Shown: positions 60,908-64,000 of the stretch, piece after piece
Layout of the letters: the number at the start of each line of letters is the position of its first letter
Numbering within the stretch: the stretch's first letter is position 1
DNA from: Psychrobacillus sp. OK032
Lineage (GTDB): Bacteria > Bacillota > Bacilli > Bacillales_A > Planococcaceae
Direction of reading: 5' to 3'
Assembly (NCBI RefSeq): GCF_900111345.1
Contig: NZ_FOGY01000007.1
Span: 124,001-188,000, forward strand
Length of the DNA: 64,000 bases
Position numbers and translations under genes: made by a program
The notes under the pieces: model-generated
The model's input: the letters and a program-made list of their open reading frames with translations, nothing else
The model's database searches: none
Told to the model about the DNA's origin: nothing

Positions 60908-62089
60908 TTGAATATCGAACCATCTAGAAAAATGTCCATATTTGAACCTGCTATTTTCGGTGATTTAAAAGCGGCCGCCGCGGCAAAACAAGCAGCTGGT
61001 TATGAAATATATGATTTAAGTCTAGGTAGTCCGGATTTACCTCCGGATGAAAAAATAAGAAAGGTTCTATCTGAACAAAGTTTCTCAGCAACTTCATATG
61101 GCTACATGCTTAGTGGAACACAACGTTTTAACGAAGCGGTGGCGGATTATTATAAAAGACGGGTAAACGTTACACTAAATCCACAAACCGAAGTTTTGCA
61201 AACGATGGGGTCCCAAGAAGGACTTGTTCATCTTCCAATCGCATTTTGCAACGAGGATGATATTGTGTTAACAACTAATCCTGGATATGTTGCTTATGAT
61301 GCTGGCATAAAACTAGCGGGAGCAGTTCCTTACTATATGAACTTAATAGAAGAGAACAACTTTTTACCCGATTTAGACGCAATTCCAGAAGAAATCGCCT
61401 ATAAAGCGAAACTAATGATATTGAACCTTCCGGGAAATCCTGTTCCAGCAATGCCAGATGAGGCATTCTTTGAAAAAGCAGTGGCTTTTGCAAACAAATA
61501 CAATGTCATTATTCTTCACGACGCTGCCTATTCCGAGTATTATTTTACTGGCGATGCGCCAAGTAGTTTCTTAACAACGCCTGGAGCAATGGAAGTCGGA
61601 ATGGAGATTAATTCATTATCGAAAAGCTTTAGCTTAGCTGGAACTCGCATCGCTTATCTCGTTGGGAATGCGGAAATGATTAGTATTATGAAGCAATTGA
61701 AATCTAACTTAGACTTTGGTATTTTCGGCCCCATCCAAGAGGCAGGAATTACTGCATTAAATCATGCAGAGGAAATTACCGATCGATTACGCAAAACCTT
61801 TGCAGAACGTCACAAGGTATTGATGCAAGGTTTAGTAGATCTTGGTTGGACTGTAGCTCCTTCTAGTGGTGGTATGTTCGTATGGGCTAAATATCCGTAT
61901 GACATGGATGATAAAGAATTTGCTTTTGAAGTTATTAAACAAACCGGAGTTGTAATGGTGCCTGGTACAGTTTTCGGATCAGCAGGTGCCGGTTACGTTC
62001 GAGTCGCACTTGTACAAGACGTTGCAACGTTAAAAAATGCTGTTTCGCAGTTGAAAAGTTTAAACCTGGAGACTTGCGCCACTGTATAA
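60908..62089 (+). CDS. Class I/II aminotransferase (PLP-dependent)
   Basis: A 393-residue fold-type I aminotransferase. IYDLSLGSPDLPPDEKI is the N-terminal landmark, LNLPGNPVPA the substrate-side loop (usually N-P-x-N-P, here with Gly), and INSLSKSFSLAGTRIAYLVG holds the PLP-binding Lys. Overall it resembles the LL-diaminopimelate/alanine aminotransferase-like group (YugH/DapC-like). TTG at 60908 follows GAGGAG. Substrate is unproven; an N-acetyl-DAP aminotransferase role would complement dapH-dapL, which is inference. Confidence 0.8.
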   Translation: MNIEPSRKMSIFEPAIFGDLKAAAAAKQAAGYEIYDLSLGSPDLPPDEKIRKVLSEQSFSATSYGYMLSGTQRFNEAVADYYKRRVNVTLNPQTEVLQTMGSQEGLVHLPIAFCNEDDIVLTTNPGYVAYDAGIKLAGAVPYYMNLIEENNFLPDLDAIPEEIAYKAKLMILNLPGNPVPAMPDEAFFEKAVAFANKYNVIILHDAAYSEYYFTGDAPSSFLTTPGAMEVGMEINSLSKSFSLAGTRIAYLVGNAEMISIMKQLKSNLDFGIFGPIQEAGITALNHAEEITDRLRKTFAERHKVLMQGLVDLGWTVAPSSGGMFVWAKYPYDMDDKEFAFEVIKQTGVVMVPGTVFGSAGAGYVRVALVQDVATLKNAVSQLKSLNLETCATV

Positions 62090-62096
62090 TCTAAAA

Positions 62097-62143
62097 AAAG
62101 ACCAAGGAAAGCAATACTTAGCTTTCACTTGGTCTTTCTTTTT
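62097..62143. terminator. Bidirectional terminator between aminotransferase and MATE genes
   Basis: AAAGACCAAG-g-AAAGC pairs with GCTTT-ca-CTTGGTCTTT, with A- and T-rich flanks. It overlaps the last codons of the MATE gene. Confidence 0.75.
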
Positions 62144-63503
62144 CTTCAACAGGTCGTATAAGGGCAAACTTCTCCCACCTTCTACTTTTCCATCTAAAAT
62201 ACATAATAATCGCTCTTGTCCATTCGTCTGCAGTTATTGCTAACCAAATACCTGGAAGACCTAAATCCAAGACAAAAACTAAAAAGTAACCTAATGGCAA
62301 ACTCATCATAACCATAGATAACGCACCCATAGCTACTGGAAATTTTGCATCTCCAGCTGCTCGCAATGAATTGATAATAACTATATTCATCGTACGACCA
62401 GTCTCCAGTAAAATGCTTAAGATTAATACAGATGCACCGATTTGAATAACTTGTTCGTTATTAGTAAATAGGCTCATCAGCGGAACTCGGAATATCATAA
62501 CAATCGATACCATAACTAGCGTAAACAATAATGCCCATTTCACACTTGTCCAGACTGACTTATACGCCTCATCTTTTTCATTTGCACCTACTAATCTCCC
62601 GACAATGATCGCTGTCCCCATTCCAATTGCAATTGCAAACAAATATGTGAACATCGATATATTCACCGCATATTGCCTTGCTGCTAAGGACTCCGCTCCT
62701 AAATACGTTACATAATAAAGGAATACAATTTGGCATCCTTGATACAAAATCTGTTCAAAGGCAGATGGCAAACCGATTTGTAAAATCTTACTAATATACT
62801 CTTTGGAAATTGTGAAGTAATACCGTACTTTCACACGGTATTCCATTACTTGATACAACAACCAGAAGAAAACAAGTAATGCAACCAACCTACTTAGAAC
62901 AGAAGAAATAGCTGCCCCCTGCACACCTAACTCTGGAAATCCAAATTTCCCAAAGATCAATAAATAGTTTCCTACTACATGTATGATATTCATCCCTAGT
63001 GATACTAGCATCGTCTGTTTCGTATAACCATGTACACGAATAACTGCAGCCAATGCATTGATCACCGCCTGAAGGAAAATGGCTCCACCGACAATGGACA
63101 AATATTGATGTGCATGAACAAGTACCTCTCCTTGCAAGTTCATCGCCGTCATCATACTTTTCGAAAATAGTAAAAACCCGATACTTAAAACAATTCCAAC
63201 TCCTAAATTCAACGTTACCGCCAAACCAGAAATTTTGGAGGCTTCCAGAAATCGCTTTGAACCTAAATACTGAGAAACAACGATTGCTGCGCCATTACCT
63301 ACTACTTCCAATATTAATATCGCAATATGAATGTACTGATTCGCCGCCCCGACGCCTGACACCGCATCATCTGATAGGCTACTTAACATAAATGTATCGG
63401 CAATCCCCATTAACATAAACAAAAACACTTCTAAAAAAATTGGCCAAGTTAAGTGAAATAGACTTAACTTTTCCCCTAGTTCTTTCTTTTTTCGAACTGC
63501 CAT
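62118..63503 (-). CDS. MATE-family efflux transporter
   Basis: A 461-residue membrane protein with about twelve hydrophobic segments in two similar halves, as in the MATE/NorM family. FHLTWPIFLEVFLFMLMGIADTFML at the start and GAANQYIHIAI in the first half are typical, as is the internal repeat beginning ISKEYISKILQIGLPSAFEQ. MATE proteins exchange Na+ or H+ for cationic drugs or metabolites. GAAGGA precedes the ATG. Substrate unknown. Confidence 0.88.
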   Translation of the reverse strand: MAVRKKKELGEKLSLFHLTWPIFLEVFLFMLMGIADTFMLSSLSDDAVSGVGAANQYIHIAILILEVVGNGAAIVVSQYLGSKRFLEASKISGLAVTLNLGVGIVLSIGFLLFSKSMMTAMNLQGEVLVHAHQYLSIVGGAIFLQAVINALAAVIRVHGYTKQTMLVSLGMNIIHVVGNYLLIFGKFGFPELGVQGAAISSVLSRLVALLVFFWLLYQVMEYRVKVRYYFTISKEYISKILQIGLPSAFEQILYQGCQIVFLYYVTYLGAESLAARQYAVNISMFTYLFAIAIGMGTAIIVGRLVGANEKDEAYKSVWTSVKWALLFTLVMVSIVMIFRVPLMSLFTNNEQVIQIGASVLILSILLETGRTMNIVIINSLRAAGDAKFPVAMGALSMVMMSLPLGYFLVFVLDLGLPGIWLAITADEWTRAIIMYFRWKSRRWEKFALIRPVEEKERPSES

Positions 63504-63607
63504 TTAAATTCCTTCTTTACCTGTTCATTTTTTCATAAGATGAATCTTACCATATACTACGAGTCTAGCGCCAGTTAAGATTTTGTAAGCGTTTCACTAT
63601 AAACAAT

Positions 63608-63644
63608 AAAGAGATACACTTCATTTTTAGAAGTGTATCTCTTT
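63608..63644 (-). terminator. Terminator of the ABC permease gene at the right edge
   Basis: AAAGAGATACACTTC and GAAGTGTATCTCTTT form a perfect 15-bp stem with a 7-base loop. On the minus strand ATTGTTTATAG follows. Confidence 0.75.
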
Positions 63645-63653
63645 GGTCGCCAT

Positions 63654-64000
63654 TTATGCATGTTTTAGCTCTAGTCTTTTCGCTACTAAAGATAATGCGT
63701 AATTCACAACAAAGTACATAAGTGAAATTATAAGGAAAATCGGAATTACATAACTTGGATGTTGAGCCTGAATAATTTTTGCATTATGCAGTAATTCCGG
63801 AAGCGCTATAACAACTGCAAGTGATGTATCTTTAAGTAGTGATATAAATTGACTAACAAGATTTGGTACCATTCTGCGGAGCGCTTGTGGCAAAATAATG
63901 AGTCTTAACGCTTGCACATAAGATAAACCTGATGATCGTGCAGCTTCCATTTGACCTTTGGGAATTGAATTTAATCCACCACGAACAATTTCCGCTAACA
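63654..64000 (-). CDS. Amino-acid ABC transporter permease, 3' part only
   Basis: The frame continues past the right edge. The visible 115 residues include the EAA loop GQMEAARSSGLSYVQALRLIILPQAL preceded by ..LAEIVRGGLNSIPK, then two membrane segments ending in LVAKRLELKHA. This is the C-terminal half of a GlnP/GlnM-type permease for a polar amino acid. Partner genes lie outside the window. Confidence 0.88.
   Translation of the reverse strand, partial: LAEIVRGGLNSIPKGQMEAARSSGLSYVQALRLIILPQALRRMVPNLVSQFISLLKDTSLAVVIALPELLHNAKIIQAQHPSYVIPIFLIISLMYFVVNYALSLVAKRLELKHA

Overview
The window is a low-GC, gene-dense chromosomal segment of a spore-forming Firmicute. Gene content points to Bacillales, most likely Planococcaceae (Psychrobacillus/Lysinibacillus/Solibacillus-like): an Mrp antiporter operon, YeeI-type YebC protein, dapH-dapL, VmlR-type ABC-F, KatE with a C-terminal class I glutamine-amidotransferase-like domain, a GerW-like protein, T-box leaders and purine-rich Shine-Dalgarno sites before ATG, GTG and TTG starts. 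The family assignment is inference from remembered protein families; no search was run. I see no rRNA, tRNA, prophage, complete IS or CRISPR array.

Layout. 0-3.6 kb: mrpA-D on the minus strand. 3.9-10.7 kb: a KdpD-like Usp protein, an Fsr-like MFS pump, a DUF421 membrane protein, an alpha/beta hydrolase with an anchored NagZ-type glycosidase, and a redox pair (HxlR regulator plus SpxH-like thiol protein). 10.7-17.3 kb: small housekeeping and regulatory genes, including a TipA-type MerR with its own 19-bp-spacer promoter and a PadR-DUF1700/DUF4097 pair. 13.5-20.7 kb holds four alkylation-damage genes (ATL, ogt, adaA, alkA). 20.8-31.7 kb: a secreted stalk protein, two ABC exporters, asparagine synthetase, dapH-dapL, and vmlR behind a structured attenuator leader. 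31.8-44.0 kb: many small accessory genes (GNAT, NUDIX, phosphatases, SRPBCC, VanZ, PadR-DUF2812, GerW-like, aminoglycoside-adenylyltransferase-like), one of which is broken by a stop codon and a frameshift. 44.1-45.9 kb: a short threonyl-tRNA synthetase without TGS or editing domains behind two tandem T-boxes. 46.5-54.2 kb: katE, then a six-gene operon (acyl-CoA-dehydrogenase-like flavoprotein, polar-amino-acid-type ABC importer with two permeases, UroD/MtaA-type protein) that looks like an uptake and breakdown unit for a small methylated or sulfur-containing compound. 54.3-64 kb: fabI, nucleoside hydrolase with ribokinase, tatA divergent from a Tat-exported gluconate-dehydrogenase-like pair, an aminotransferase, a MATE pump and the start of another amino-acid ABC system.

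Three things stand out beyond ordinary annotation. First, two kinds of intergenic repeat: three copies of a ~135-bp element with a 21-23-bp perfect hairpin whose stem sequence differs between copies, and three arrays of exactly 21-bp-spaced degenerate repeats, each between convergent genes and each with its own core word. Second, three genes (SRPBCC at 35.8 kb, NUDIX at 37.6 kb, GerW-like at 42.1 kb) have a good Shine-Dalgarno site followed at 9 nt by ATA where the family start belongs. Third, regulated leaders: the vmlR attenuator with a leader peptide, and the tandem T-box in front of the editing-less ThrRS.
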